From Gammaproteobacteria bacterium (lineage in GTDB: Bacteria; Pseudomonadota; Gammaproteobacteria; Steroidobacterales; Foliamicaceae): a DNA stretch of 36,588 nt. A program made the translations under genes and the position numbers. How positions within the stretch are numbered: the first letter of the stretch is position 1; the number at the start of each line of letters is the position of its first letter. The stretch covers positions 1 to 36,588 of the forward strand of contig JAPOWV010000074.1 in NCBI GenBank assembly GCA_026707445.1, given 5' to 3'. The notes beneath the pieces were generated by a model. The model saw only the letters and a program-made list of their open reading frames with translations. It searched no databases and had not been told where the DNA came from. Shown in pieces: positions 1 through 8,647 of the stretch.

Positions 1-160
1 GCAAGGCGCAGTCCGCAGGGAATACTGCCTGTATTTCCAAGGGCTGCAACGCCGCGGGGGCGCGCTACGCAAACTCCCGAAGGGCACGCCTCCCTGGCCC
101 TGTGGCGGCGTTGCGCCCCTGGGCAATGGGAGGCGCCATTCCCGGCGGGTCGCGCCTTGC
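1..160. repeat. Large imperfect palindromic (MITE/REP-like) element
   Basis: The outer arms 1-30 and 131-160 are reverse complements at about 23 of 30 positions, including a 9-base exact end (GCAAGGCGC / GCGCCTTGC). The inner arms 41-55 and 105-119 pair again around GCAACGCCGC. The whole block therefore folds into one long interrupted hairpin with a GC-rich centre at 56-104. The left end coincides with the window edge, so the element may extend further upstream. It ends about 10 bases before the ribosome binding site of the DUF2066 gene. No reading frame here is supported. It resembles the dispersed intergenic palindromes found in many proteobacterial genomes, but I cannot check copy number. 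Confidence 0.7.
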
Positions 161-184
161 CACAGTGCCAGGGAGGCCGTGCTG

Positions 185-1174
185 ATGCGAAGATACACGC
201 GGGTCACGACACTTGCCCTGGCCCTGACGCTGTTGCTGGCGTCCGCCGCAACTTTAGCCGAAACGTCGTTCAGTTCAACCGCGCCGTTGCCGGACTCCGG
301 CCAGGCGGGGGTGGACAGCGCCCTGCAGGATGCCCTCGCACGCTTGCTGGTCCGGGTGACCGGACGGAGGGGCGCAGCCGAACTCGCCGAGCGCTTCCCG
401 CCGGCCACGAGCATCGTGCGGCAGTTCCGCGTCATCAACGGGGGGCGTCTGGAGGCGGAGTTCGACGAGCCCCTTGTTCGCCGGGTCCTCGAGGAGGCCG
501 GCGAGGGCATCTGGGAAGGCGACCGGACCCGGCTTTTCCTGTGGCTGGTCGTGAACGACGGCGAAAGGTGGCTGTTCCGGCCGGTGGGTTTCGCCGACAC
601 GCCGCAAGCCATGAACGTCCGCAACGTTTTCAGCGGCGCGCTGAGTCAGACCTTCGAGGAAGTTACGGCGCTGCGGGGCATCGAAATCGACTTCGCGCCC
701 GTCCTCGACCGCCAGGCGGCCGGGCAATGCGCCGACAAGCTGTGGATCGGCGATTTCGCCTGCCTGCCGGAAGACGACGATCGATTGATGGTCCTGGGAA
801 GGGTGGCGGTTCCCGGCGCGCTCGAAGACATCGAGTGGAGGCTGCGCGAGGACGGATTCTGGCGAACGACATGGGAAAGCGATGCGGCCGAAGCGGTGCA
901 TCGCGTGACGGACATGCTGGCCGGGCGTTTCATGGCCAACCAGGGACCCGTGCGCTCGTACCTGCTGCAGGTGGCGCCGGTTCCGAACCTGCGGGCGTAC
1001 GCGAGCCTCAAGGAGGGTCTGAACTCCCTGCAGGCGGTGCGGGAGTGGCAGGTGCAGGGGGCCGAGGGAGACGCACTGAGGCTGCGAATCACATCACGGA
1101 CGGCCGAATCCCCGCTGCGCGAGGCCCTGGGTTCCCTGGGCGTTTCGTTTGAACTCACCAGGACGGGCTCATGA
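185..1174 (+). CDS. DUF2066 domain secreted protein
   Basis: This 329-residue protein begins with a cleavable-looking signal peptide: basic MRRYTR, a hydrophobic Leu/Ala stretch, then an Ala-rich cleavage region. The rest resembles the DUF2066 family, which in Pseudomonas-type genomes sits between purM and hda. No catalytic motif is visible and the molecular function is unknown. The ATG at 185 is preferred over the in-frame GTG at 179 because GGGAGG at 171-176 lies 8 nt from the ATG but only 2 nt from the GTG. Its stop overlaps the next start in an ATGA at 1171-1174, so the two genes are probably translationally coupled. The upstream neighbour, outside the window, is expected to be purM. Confidence 0.75.
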   Translation: MRRYTRVTTLALALTLLLASAATLAETSFSSTAPLPDSGQAGVDSALQDALARLLVRVTGRRGAAELAERFPPATSIVRQFRVINGGRLEAEFDEPLVRRVLEEAGEGIWEGDRTRLFLWLVVNDGERWLFRPVGFADTPQAMNVRNVFSGALSQTFEEVTALRGIEIDFAPVLDRQAAGQCADKLWIGDFACLPEDDDRLMVLGRVAVPGALEDIEWRLREDGFWRTTWESDAAEAVHRVTDMLAGRFMANQGPVRSYLLQVAPVPNLRAYASLKEGLNSLQAVREWQVQGAEGDALRLRITSRTAESPLREALGSLGVSFELTRTGS

Positions 1175-2457
1175 GCCTCAAGCGCCACGTTCCGAACCTG
1201 ATCTGCCTGTTCCGGCTGTTGCTCGCGCCGGTCATCGTGACCGCCCTCGCCCGCGGATCCTACGGTCAGGCGCTGCTGCTGCTGGCCGTAGCCGCCGTGT
1301 CCGACTGGCTGGACGGCTACTTGGCGAAGCGCTGGGGGCTGGACAGTTATCTCGGCTCCATCCTGGATCCGATGGCGGACAAGATACTGATCGCCAGTGT
1401 TTACGTAACGCTGGCCGTGCTTTCGCATATTCCGGCCTGGCTGGCGGCCGTGGTCATCGTGCGCGACCTGGTGATCACGGTCGGCTGGCAAACCTTCCGT
1501 CTGATGAGGGGCGAGCTGCGCCCGCGGCCCTCCCGGGTAAGCCGGCTGAATACATTCGTGCAGATAACGCTTGGCGTGGCGGTCATCTCCACCCAGGCCT
1601 TCGGCGGGTTCCTTCCCGCGAACTGGATTCAGATCGGAGGGGCGCTGGCGCTGTTGCTGGCCGTCCTGAGCGGCGTGGACTATGTCCTGAGCGGTTCGCG
1701 GCTGGCCGCGCAGCGCAAGCGGCAGGGCATCGGGTCCGGCGAGGGCGACAGGCGTCAGTTGCAGCTCGACGTGAGCCGCGAGGACCCTTGCGTCTTCGAA
1801 AATTTCTACAACGGCGCCAACGCGGATGTCGTGTCGGCCTTGCGCAACCTTATCGACCGGGAAAGCGCCGCTCCGTTCTGGTTATGGGGCGCTCCCGCCA
1901 CCGGAAAGACCCACTTGCTGCTGGCCACAGTCAGGGCGGCAACCGACGCAGGGCTGACCTCGGCCTACCTGCCCGCGCATGCCGGTTTCAAGCCGGATGC
2001 GCTGGACGCCCTGCGCAGGATCGAACTGTTGTGCATCGATGACGCCGAGCGGGTCGCCGGCGCACCCGAGGTCGAGGAGGCGATGGGCGGGCTTTGCCGG
2101 GAACTCGAACGGCGTGGGTCCCGGCTGGTGCTGGCGGCGGCCAGCACACCGGCGGGGGCGGGCTTCGAGCGCGACGACATGCGCACCCGACTCGCTTCGG
2201 GACAGATCTGGAAGCTGCAACCGCTGACGGACGAGGAACGGCTTGAGGCCGTGCAGCTCAGGGTCCGCAGCCGCGGCATCCAGCTCCCGGAGGCGACCGC
2301 GCGGTTCTTGATGCGGCGCGTGCGCCGCAATCCCAGCGACGTCTTCATTCTGGTGGACCAGCTCGCGGCCCTGGCGGCCAGCCGCAGCAAGCAGCTGACG
2401 GTGCCCTTCGTGCGGCTGGCGCTGCGCGAGGGCATTCTGGAGCCCGGCGGCCGTTAG
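1171..2457 (+). CDS. hda: CDP-alcohol phosphatidyltransferase-Hda fusion protein
   Basis: This single 428-codon frame holds two normally separate proteins. Residues 1 to about 178 are an integral membrane CDP-alcohol phosphatidyltransferase with roughly six hydrophobic segments. The signature Asp residues are D45, D48, D66 and D70, with G49, G62 and AK at 52-53 (usually AR). Residues from about 195 are Hda, the AAA+ protein that works with the sliding clamp to promote hydrolysis of DnaA-ATP. They include a clamp-binding-like QLQLDV at 196-201, Walker A GAPATGKT at 240-247, CIDD at 288-291, an arginine in RTRLASGQIWKLQP (338-351), and a C-terminus closely like E. coli Hda. A short basic linker (about 178-195) joins the halves and no stop intervenes. 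The lipid domain could be a PGP synthase or a eukaryotic-type cardiolipin synthase (SRLNTFVQ region). The gene ends convergently against glnD. Confidence 0.85.
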   Translation: MSLKRHVPNLICLFRLLLAPVIVTALARGSYGQALLLLAVAAVSDWLDGYLAKRWGLDSYLGSILDPMADKILIASVYVTLAVLSHIPAWLAAVVIVRDLVITVGWQTFRLMRGELRPRPSRVSRLNTFVQITLGVAVISTQAFGGFLPANWIQIGGALALLLAVLSGVDYVLSGSRLAAQRKRQGIGSGEGDRRQLQLDVSREDPCVFENFYNGANADVVSALRNLIDRESAAPFWLWGAPATGKTHLLLATVRAATDAGLTSAYLPAHAGFKPDALDALRRIELLCIDDAERVAGAPEVEEAMGGLCRELERRGSRLVLAAASTPAGAGFERDDMRTRLASGQIWKLQPLTDEERLEAVQLRVRSRGIQLPEATARFLMRRVRRNPSDVFILVDQLAALAASRSKQLTVPFVRLALREGILEPGGR

Positions 2458-5093
2458 CCGTCCTCAAGCTCTTTTTTCAGGTCCGCCAGCAGTTTCTCCC
2501 GGCGGCTTGCCGACAGAGGCTTGCGCCCTACATCGGCGAGGTGGAACACGTCCTCGGCGCGCTCGCCGATGGTCGCGATCTTGGCCGTGCGAACGGCGAT
2601 TTCCTGCCGGGTCAGGATGCCTCCCACCAGTCCCAGCAGGCCCGGCCGGTCGGTAGTAACCAGCTCCATTACCGTGTGGCGCCCGCGGGGATCGGCGCGG
2701 AAACTCACCTGCACGCCGACATCGAAGGCCCGCAGCCGCCTGGGCAGCTTGCGGCTTGCAGGACGTGACGGCAGGTCGCCCCTGGCCAGCGCTTCACGCA
2801 GGGAATCGCAGATGACTTCGAGCCGGCCGGCATCGTGCAGCGGAGCGCCATCGCGCTGCACGACCAGGTATTGCGCCAGACTCCGCCGGCCTCCGGAAGG
2901 AAGGATGCGCGCATCCAGGATATTCAGCCCCTTCGCGTCCAGCACCGAGCAGGTAATGAAGAACCGGCGCACCGCGGACGGACCGTGGACCAGTATCGCG
3001 GTGTTTCCGTCGGCAGTATGGGTGCGCGAAGCGACCAAAAAACCGCCGGACGGACCGTCGTGCAACGCCGTCGTGTGCCACACGATCTCATCGTCGCGGA
3101 AAAGCCAGAAATAGTCCTCGGCAAAACCGTTCCAGATGGCGCGAATCCGGTCTTCCTCAAGCCCGCGGCTGCGCAGCTCGATCAACGCGGCATGTTCGCG
3201 CTCCTTCAGCAGTTCCCCGGTCCCGCGCGGGTGCTCTATGTTCATTCGCAGCGCCCGCTCGGTCTGGCGGTACAGGTCTTCGAAGGCGCGCGCCTTCCAC
3301 GCCGTCCACAGGCCCGGGTTGGTTCCGCGCACGTCGGCCACCGTCAGCAGATAGAGGTGATCCAGGTGGACCTGGTCGCCCACCAGGCGGGCGAAATCGC
3401 GAATGACCGCGGGGTCGTAGACGTCTTTTTTCTGGGCCGTCATCGACAGATCCAGGTGGTGCCGCACCAGCCACGCCGCCAGGGCCGACTCGCGCGGGCT
3501 CAGCCCATGATCCGCGCAGAATTGCTCCGCGTCGCCGGCGCCCAGTTCCGAGTGGTCGCCGCCGCGGCCCTTGGCGATATCGTGAAACAGTCCCGCGATA
3601 TATAGCACCGCGGGGTTTTCGATTCGTTCCATGATCTCGCGGAGCCCGGAATCCCTCATCCGCCCTTCGGGAAGGCCGAAACGGCGGAGATTGCGGACCA
3701 CGCGCAGGATGTGCACGTCGACCGTGTAGCTGTGAAAGAGGTCGTACTGCATCCGACCGGTGATCAGCCCGAACTGTGGAATGTAGGCGCCAAGGACCCC
3801 GTAGCGGTTCATCGCCTCAAGCTGGCTGGGAGCGTCGGCGGTGGCGGACAGCACTTGCATGAACGTGCTGCGATTCTTCGGGTCCTTCCTGAACCGGTTG
3901 TCGATCCTGGGCGCGGCTTCCATCAGCCGCTCGACCAGGGGAGCGCTGAAGCCGCGGATTTCGGCATGCTTCTGCCGCAGCAGGAACGGTTCCAGCACGG
4001 CCCGCGGCGAGGCCTCCAGCAGATTGGGCCGCTTCGAGTCCAGGTAGCCGTTGCGCGTCAGGAACCGCGCGTTGATGCGCCGCTCGGCGGTCCGGGTCCG
4101 GCCGATGACGTCGCCGAGACGCCGGAGAACGATTTCATTGAACAGCGAAACGCTGCGGGTGGTCCGGTAGTAGCGCTGCATGAACTGCTCTACCGCGCGA
4201 TTGCCGGTCTGGTCGTGATAGCCGAAGTTCCCGGCAAGCTGTTTCTGGTGCTCGAACAGCAGCCGGTCCTCCATGCGTCCGCTGTTCAGGTGAAGGGCGA
4301 AGCGCACCTGCGACAGGAAATCGCGAGCCCGGCGCAGCCCGTCCAGCTTTTCGGCCGAGATCAGCCCCCGTTCCGCGAGCGTTTCCAGCGCGGTCGATCC
4401 GAACCGGCGCTTGAGAATCCAGTGCAAGGTGTGCAGGTCGCGCAGTCCGCCCGGTCCGTTCTTGACGTCCGGTTCGAGATTGGAGGCGGTGTCGCCGTAT
4501 TCCGCGTTGCGCTGCTCCTGTTCCCTGATCTTGGCCCGGTAGAACTGCGTGGAAGACCAGACGCTGCGCGTGTTGATCGCCTTGCCGAGTTGCCCGAAGA
4601 GTCTGCCCGAGCCGGCAAGCAACCGCGCTTCCAGCAGCGACGTCATGATGGTGACGTCGGCGCGGGCCTGGTCGCGCGATTCCGCCACGGTGCGGGTGCC
4701 GTGACCGGGCTTGAGCCCCACGTCCCACAGAAACGCCAGGAACGCGCCGACTTCATTCCTGGCGCTGCGCGAATAACCGTGCGGCATGAGCACCAGCACG
4801 TCGACGTCCGATGCGGGATACATTTCCTCGCGGCCGTAGCCGCCCACCGCCAGCAGGGCGGCGCCGCTCAGCGCCGGGCCGGCGTGCATTCGCCAAACCT
4901 CGCAGAGCAGTTCGTCGAGTTGCCGGGCGCGCAGCCTCAGCAGTTCGGGCGTGCTCTCCCGGCTGCGCAGGAACTCGTCGCGAACATGCTCCTCATGCCT
5001 CCGGATTCGGTCGCGGCAGGCGTCCAGTCGCCGTTCCCGCGAATCCGCCATGGGCGGCGCCGAAGCGGGCGCAACGGTCTGCTCAGGGTTCAA
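2454..5093 (-). CDS. glnD: Bifunctional uridylyltransferase/uridylyl-removing enzyme GlnD
   Basis: GlnD senses glutamine and uridylylates or deuridylylates PII proteins (GlnB/GlnK), and so controls glutamine synthetase and NtrBC. The 879-residue length is normal. In order, the sequence shows the nucleotidyltransferase motif [19 protein letters not shown], a GlnD-specific helical region, the HD motif in [17 protein letters not shown], and two C-terminal ACT-type regions. The last ACT region is near [16 protein letters not shown]. The start is taken as TTG at 5093, with GGGAGAAGG upstream. This overlaps the end of map by 11 nt, and the later ATG at 5051 has no visible Shine-Dalgarno sequence. 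The gene follows map on the minus strand and its stop interlocks with that of the Hda fusion. Confidence 0.95.
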   Translation of the reverse strand: MNPEQTVAPASAPPMADSRERRLDACRDRIRRHEEHVRDEFLRSRESTPELLRLRARQLDELLCEVWRMHAGPALSGAALLAVGGYGREEMYPASDVDVLVLMPHGYSRSARNEVGAFLAFLWDVGLKPGHGTRTVAESRDQARADVTIMTSLLEARLLAGSGRLFGQLGKAINTRSVWSSTQFYRAKIREQEQRNAEYGDTASNLEPDVKNGPGGLRDLHTLHWILKRRFGSTALETLAERGLISAEKLDGLRRARDFLSQVRFALHLNSGRMEDRLLFEHQKQLAGNFGYHDQTGNRAVEQFMQRYYRTTRSVSLFNEIVLRRLGDVIGRTRTAERRINARFLTRNGYLDSKRPNLLEASPRAVLEPFLLRQKHAEIRGFSAPLVERLMEAAPRIDNRFRKDPKNRSTFMQVLSATADAPSQLEAMNRYGVLGAYIPQFGLITGRMQYDLFHSYTVDVHILRVVRNLRRFGLPEGRMRDSGLREIMERIENPAVLYIAGLFHDIAKGRGGDHSELGAGDAEQFCADHGLSPRESALAAWLVRHHLDLSMTAQKKDVYDPAVIRDFARLVGDQVHLDHLYLLTVADVRGTNPGLWTAWKARAFEDLYRQTERALRMNIEHPRGTGELLKEREHAALIELRSRGLEEDRIRAIWNGFAEDYFWLFRDDEIVWHTTALHDGPSGGFLVASRTHTADGNTAILVHGPSAVRRFFITCSVLDAKGLNILDARILPSGGRRSLAQYLVVQRDGAPLHDAGRLEVICDSLREALARGDLPSRPASRKLPRRLRAFDVGVQVSFRADPRGRHTVMELVTTDRPGLLGLVGGILTRQEIAVRTAKIATIGERAEDVFHLADVGRKPLSASRREKLLADLKKELEDG

Positions 5094-5853
5094 CCGGACC
5101 TTCTCCCAGCGTCAGGACTTCGTAACCGCCCGCGGTGACCAGAACCGTGTGCTCCCACTGCGCCGAGAGCTTGCGGTCGCGGGTCACGACCGTCCAGCCA
5201 TCCGGCAGCAATCGCGTCTCGGGACGCCCCTCGTTGAGCATCGGCTCCACTGTGATCGTCATGCCTTCGCGCAGGGTCAGGCCCGTGCCCGGCTCGCCGT
5301 AGTGCAGGACGTTGGGCGGCTCGTGAAACACGCGGCCGATGCCGTGGCCGCAGTATTCGCGCACCACGCTGAGGCCCTGGTTTTCGGCCATCGTCTGGAT
5401 CGCGTGGCCGATGTCGCCCAGTTGTTTGCCGGGCGCGATCTCGCGTATGCCGGCCCACATGGCGTCGAAAGTGATCCGCGCCAGGCGCCGCGCCTTGATG
5501 CCCGGCCGGCCCACATGGAATATGCGGCTGGTGTCGCCGTGAAAACCGTCCTTGATTACCGTGATGTCGATGTTCAGCATGTCGCCGTCGCGCAGCTTGC
5601 GTTTGCCGGGTATTCCGTGGCAGACCACCTGGTTCAGGGAGGTGCAGATCGAGCGCGGAAAACCGCGGTAATTGAGCGGCGCCGGAATGGCCTGCTGCTT
5701 CCCGGTGATGTACTCGTGGCAGAGTTGGTCCAGGTCGCCGGTGGTCACGCCCGGGCGCACATGGGGACCGATCATGTCCAGAACTTCGGCCGCCAGCCGG
5801 CCCGCGACGCGCATGCGTTGCTGCTCCTCGCTGGACTTGATGCTGACTTGCAT
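5083..5853 (-). CDS. map: Type I methionine aminopeptidase
   Basis: This enzyme removes the initiator methionine from nascent proteins in the cytoplasm. The frame from the ATG at 5853 gives 256 residues, and its N-terminus [19 protein letters not shown] aligns with E. coli Map. An earlier in-frame ATG at 5901 would add 16 residues with no family match. Metal-ligand regions are visible: the two Asp residues in [19 protein letters not shown], the His in [12 protein letters not shown], the Glu in TVEPMLNEG, and the Glu in AQWEHTVLV. The gene is divergent from rpsB, as in E. coli, and is followed by glnD with an 11-nt overlap, so map-glnD is probably one transcript. Confidence 0.95.
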   Translation of the reverse strand: MQVSIKSSEEQQRMRVAGRLAAEVLDMIGPHVRPGVTTGDLDQLCHEYITGKQQAIPAPLNYRGFPRSICTSLNQVVCHGIPGKRKLRDGDMLNIDITVIKDGFHGDTSRIFHVGRPGIKARRLARITFDAMWAGIREIAPGKQLGDIGHAIQTMAENQGLSVVREYCGHGIGRVFHEPPNVLHYGEPGTGLTLREGMTITVEPMLNEGRPETRLLPDGWTVVTRDRKLSAQWEHTVLVTAGGYEVLTLGEGPVEP

Positions 5854-5924
5854 GATTTCGCACTGGCAAAGGCTGGCGCCGCCGCCAATGGTAGCGCGCA
5901 TTTCCGCCGCACGGGAAAGCCTGT

Positions 5925-5936
5925 TGTTATAAAATT
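5925..5936 (+). promoter_or_regulatory. Candidate rpsB promoter (extended -10)
   Basis: TGT followed by TATAAA (5925-5933) forms an extended -10 element in the divergent map/rpsB gap. It is followed at once by the GC-rich stretch GCGCGC, a discriminator composition typical of stringently controlled ribosomal promoters. No good -35 is seen at the usual spacing, which fits extended -10 use. Transcription would start near 5940, leaving a leader of about 95 nt before rpsB. Confidence 0.5.
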
Positions 5937-5967
5937 GCGCGCTCGCTCCGGCAGGCGGACACCGGGT

Positions 5968-5987
5968 GGCGGCAGGTCCTTGCCGCC
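5968..5987 (+). promoter_or_regulatory. Hairpin in the rpsB leader
   Basis: GGCGGCA (5968-5974) pairs with TGCCGCC (5981-5987) around a 6-nt loop, about 46 nt before the rpsB start. In Gammaproteobacteria ribosomal protein S2 is known to repress its own rpsB-tsf message through a structured leader. This hairpin lies in the right place, but I cannot show that it matches the known fold. Confidence 0.35.
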
Positions 5988-6033
5988 GGGATTCGACCTT
6001 CCGGGGCTTTTAGGTACTCACAGGAGCAAGCTA

Positions 6034-7014
6034 TTGGCGGAAATCAGCGTGCGTGAAATGCTGGATGCGGGCGTGCACTTCGGGCACCGGGCAAGACACT
6101 GGAACCCGAAAATGGCGCCTTTCATATATGGCGAACGCAACCAGCTTCACATAATCGATCTGGAGCAGACGGTACCGCTCTACAAGAAGACCTGTGAGTT
6201 TGTGCGGTCGGTGGCGGCGCAGCGCGGCACGGTGCTTTTCGTGGGCACCAAGCGCGCCGCGCAGCATGCGATCCGCAACGAGGCCACCCGCTGCGGAATG
6301 CCGTACGTCAGTCACCGCTGGCTGGGCGGCACCCTCACCAATCTCAAGACCATCAAGAAATCCATCGCCCGCCTGGAAGAGCTGGAGGCGCTGGATGAAG
6401 AGACCCTGCGCGAGCGGTTCACCAAGAAGGAAGCACTGGGAGTCAAGCGCGAGCTGGCAAAGCTGAATCGTTCGCTGGGCGGGATCCGCTCGATGGACTC
6501 GCTTCCGGATGCGGTCTTCATCATTGATCTGGAGCATGAGCGAATCGCCCTGAACGAGGCCAGGAAGCTCGGAATCCCGGTGGCCGCGGTGGTCGATACC
6601 AACTGCTCGCCGCAGGACGTGGACTACATGATCCCCGGCAACGACGACGCCATCCGCGCCGCCGAACTCTATGCGCGGGGAATTGCCGACGCGATTCTCA
6701 AGGGCCGCGAGGAAATGCCGGAAATCTCCCTGGGCGACGACGAGTTCGTGGAACTCGACGAATCGGGCAAGCCGATTGCGCGCAGCGGGCGCCCGCGGTC
6801 CAGGGCCAAGACCCCGGCGCGGCTGCGCGGCGTGTCGCGGCGCATGCCGCGGCGTACCGCGGCCGTTGCCCGCGAGCGGGAGGACCGGGACGCGAAGCCC
6901 GCCGAAGCCCCGGCCCCGGCGGCGCCCAAGGCGCCTGTCCAGGAGAGCGCAGCGGCGCCCGCACCGGAGCCCGCCGGCGAGGAAGCGGCAGCGCCGGCCG
7001 AAGCGGAGGGCTAG
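6034..7014 (+). CDS. rpsB: 30S ribosomal protein S2 with C-terminal extension
   Basis: Small-subunit ribosomal protein S2. The TTG at 6034 is the start: AGGAG at 6022-6026 lies 7 nt upstream and the protein begins [18 protein letters not shown], the conserved S2 N-terminus. The reading frame is open upstream but without S2 homology. The 326 residues exceed the usual 240-250. After the conserved core (ending near [10 protein letters not shown]) comes a tail of about 80 residues, first Arg/Pro-rich and then Ala/Pro/Glu-rich, which looks disordered. The gene heads the rpsB-tsf-pyrH-frr group, with tsf starting 3 nt after its stop. Confidence 0.96.
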   Translation: MAEISVREMLDAGVHFGHRARHWNPKMAPFIYGERNQLHIIDLEQTVPLYKKTCEFVRSVAAQRGTVLFVGTKRAAQHAIRNEATRCGMPYVSHRWLGGTLTNLKTIKKSIARLEELEALDEETLRERFTKKEALGVKRELAKLNRSLGGIRSMDSLPDAVFIIDLEHERIALNEARKLGIPVAAVVDTNCSPQDVDYMIPGNDDAIRAAELYARGIADAILKGREEMPEISLGDDEFVELDESGKPIARSGRPRSRAKTPARLRGVSRRMPRRTAAVAREREDRDAKPAEAPAPAAPKAPVQESAAAPAPEPAGEEAAAPAEAEG

Positions 7015-7017
7015 CGA

Positions 7018-7890
7018 GTGGCGATCACTGCGGCCCAAGTGAAGGCGCTGCGCGAATCGACCGGCGCGGGCATGATGGATTGCAAGCGCGCGCTGACCGA
7101 AACCAACGGCGACGCCGAGGCCGCCCGCAACCTCTTGCGCAAGAAGGGCGCGGCGGCGGCGGAAAAGAAGGCCTCGCGGGCGGCGGCGGAAGGCGTGATA
7201 GCTGTTGCTCACGGCAGCGGCGCCATCGCGATCGCCGAGGTCAATTGCGAAACCGATTTCGTGTCGCGCCGCGAGGATTTCCGGGAATACGCCGCGTCAA
7301 TTGCGCAAACCGTTGCCGATGCGGCTCCGGGCGCCCTGGACGAACTGATGGCGCTTGAAGTTGACGGTCAGTCGCTGGAGCAGACGCGCCGGGACGCGGT
7401 TGCGCGAATCGGCGAGAACATTTCCGTGCGCCGCTTCGAGCGTATCGAGCCGAACGGCGATGCGGCGGTCTACGTCCACAACGACCGGATCGGCGTGATC
7501 GTGGACATGGAGGGCGGCAACGCGGAACTGGGCAAGAACATCGCCATGCATGTGGCGGCAATGCGGCCGCAGCACGTATCCCCGGACGATGTGCCCGCGG
7601 AAATCGTGGAGCGCGAACGCGCCTTCCTGAGCGACCAGGCGTCCGATTCCGGCAAGCCGCCGGAAATCATCGCGCGCATGGTGGAAGGACGCCTGCGGAA
7701 GTTCCTCGACGGAATCTGCTTGAGCGGCCAGATCTACGTGCGCGACAGCAAGCTCACGGTAGCCAGATTGCTTGCCTCGCAAAAGGCCCGCGTGCATGAA
7801 TTCGTGCGATTTGAAGTCGGCGAGGGCATCGAACGGCCCGTCAGCGATCTGGCCGAAGAGGTCGAGGCTCAGCTTCGCGAGCACAGGTAG
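7018..7890 (+). CDS. tsf: Translation elongation factor Ts
   Basis: EF-Ts is the guanine-nucleotide exchange factor that recycles EF-Tu-GDP. The 290-residue protein starts at GTG 7018 with AITAAQVKALRESTGAGMMD, the family N-terminus (UBA-like domain). The exchange-domain signature EVNCETDFVSRREDF is visible near residues 75-90. The C-terminal dimerisation region is complete, and the length is close to E. coli EF-Ts (283). It is coupled to rpsB by a 3-nt gap and followed by pyrH after 6 nt. Confidence 0.97.
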   Translation: MAITAAQVKALRESTGAGMMDCKRALTETNGDAEAARNLLRKKGAAAAEKKASRAAAEGVIAVAHGSGAIAIAEVNCETDFVSRREDFREYAASIAQTVADAAPGALDELMALEVDGQSLEQTRRDAVARIGENISVRRFERIEPNGDAAVYVHNDRIGVIVDMEGGNAELGKNIAMHVAAMRPQHVSPDDVPAEIVERERAFLSDQASDSGKPPEIIARMVEGRLRKFLDGICLSGQIYVRDSKLTVARLLASQKARVHEFVRFEVGEGIERPVSDLAEEVEAQLREHR

Positions 7891-7896
7891 TCCGGC

Positions 7897-8625
7897 GTGG
7901 GGTCCCCGCTACGCCGTATTTTGCTGAAGCTGAGCGGGGAGGCCCTGATGGGCCGGGAGCCGCACGGGATCGACATGTCGATGCTGCGGCGGATTGCCGC
8001 GGAGGTCAAGGAACTGGCCGATCTGGGCGTTCAGACGGCCGTCGTGGTGGGCGGCGGCAATATCTTTCGCGGCGAGGGCCTGGCGCGGGCCGGCATGGAC
8101 CGGGTCACCGCCGATCAAATGGGCATGCTGGCCACGGTCATCAACGCCCTGGCGCTGCAGGATGCGCTGGAGCGCCTGGGGGCCGGCGTGCGGGTCATGT
8201 CTTCGATGGCGGTGCGGGCGGTGTGCGAGGACTACATCCGGCGGCGCGCGCTCCGTCACCTGGAAAAGGGCAGGGTATGCATTTTCGCGGCGGGCACCGG
8301 CAATCCCTATCTCTCCACCGACACGGCCGCCAGCCTGCGGGCGGTGGAGATCTCCGCCGACCTGCTCATCAAGGGCACCAAGGTGGACGGCGTGTACTCT
8401 GCCGATCCGAACCTTGAGCCGGACGCGAAGCGTTACGAGCGAATCTCGCACGACCAGTTGATCGGGGCCCGCCTGGGCGTCATGGACTCCACGGCGGCCG
8501 TCATGTGCCGCGACAACAACCTGCCGATTCGCGTATATGATGTCGCCTCGCCCGGCGACCTGTTGCGTATTGTCAAGGGCGAGAATGTCGGGACGCTGGT
8601 AACCAGCGCCGCCGACCAGGGCTGA
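7897..8625 (+). CDS. pyrH: UMP kinase
   Basis: PyrH phosphorylates UMP to UDP in pyrimidine nucleotide synthesis; the bacterial enzyme is an amino-acid-kinase-fold hexamer. The 242-residue frame from GTG 7897 shows [14 protein letters not shown] (phosphate-binding loop), [11 protein letters not shown], and the nucleotide-binding regions [16 protein letters not shown] and [13 protein letters not shown]. The N-terminus is slightly short but complete for the fold. It lies in the conserved order tsf-pyrH-frr. Confidence 0.97.
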   Translation: MGSPLRRILLKLSGEALMGREPHGIDMSMLRRIAAEVKELADLGVQTAVVVGGGNIFRGEGLARAGMDRVTADQMGMLATVINALALQDALERLGAGVRVMSSMAVRAVCEDYIRRRALRHLEKGRVCIFAAGTGNPYLSTDTAASLRAVEISADLLIKGTKVDGVYSADPNLEPDAKRYERISHDQLIGARLGVMDSTAAVMCRDNNLPIRVYDVASPGDLLRIVKGENVGTLVTSAADQG

Positions 8626-8647
8626 CGGGCCCCGGCAAGGGGGGCAA

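Noticed and set aside
3711..5138. A 475-codon plus-strand frame opposite glnD
   Set aside because: glnD on the minus strand is unambiguous, with NTase, HD and ACT motifs.
4951..6033. N-terminal continuation of the rpsB frame
   Set aside because: It crosses map in antisense and the map-rpsB promoter region; S2 homology begins exactly at TTG 6034 with a ribosome binding site.
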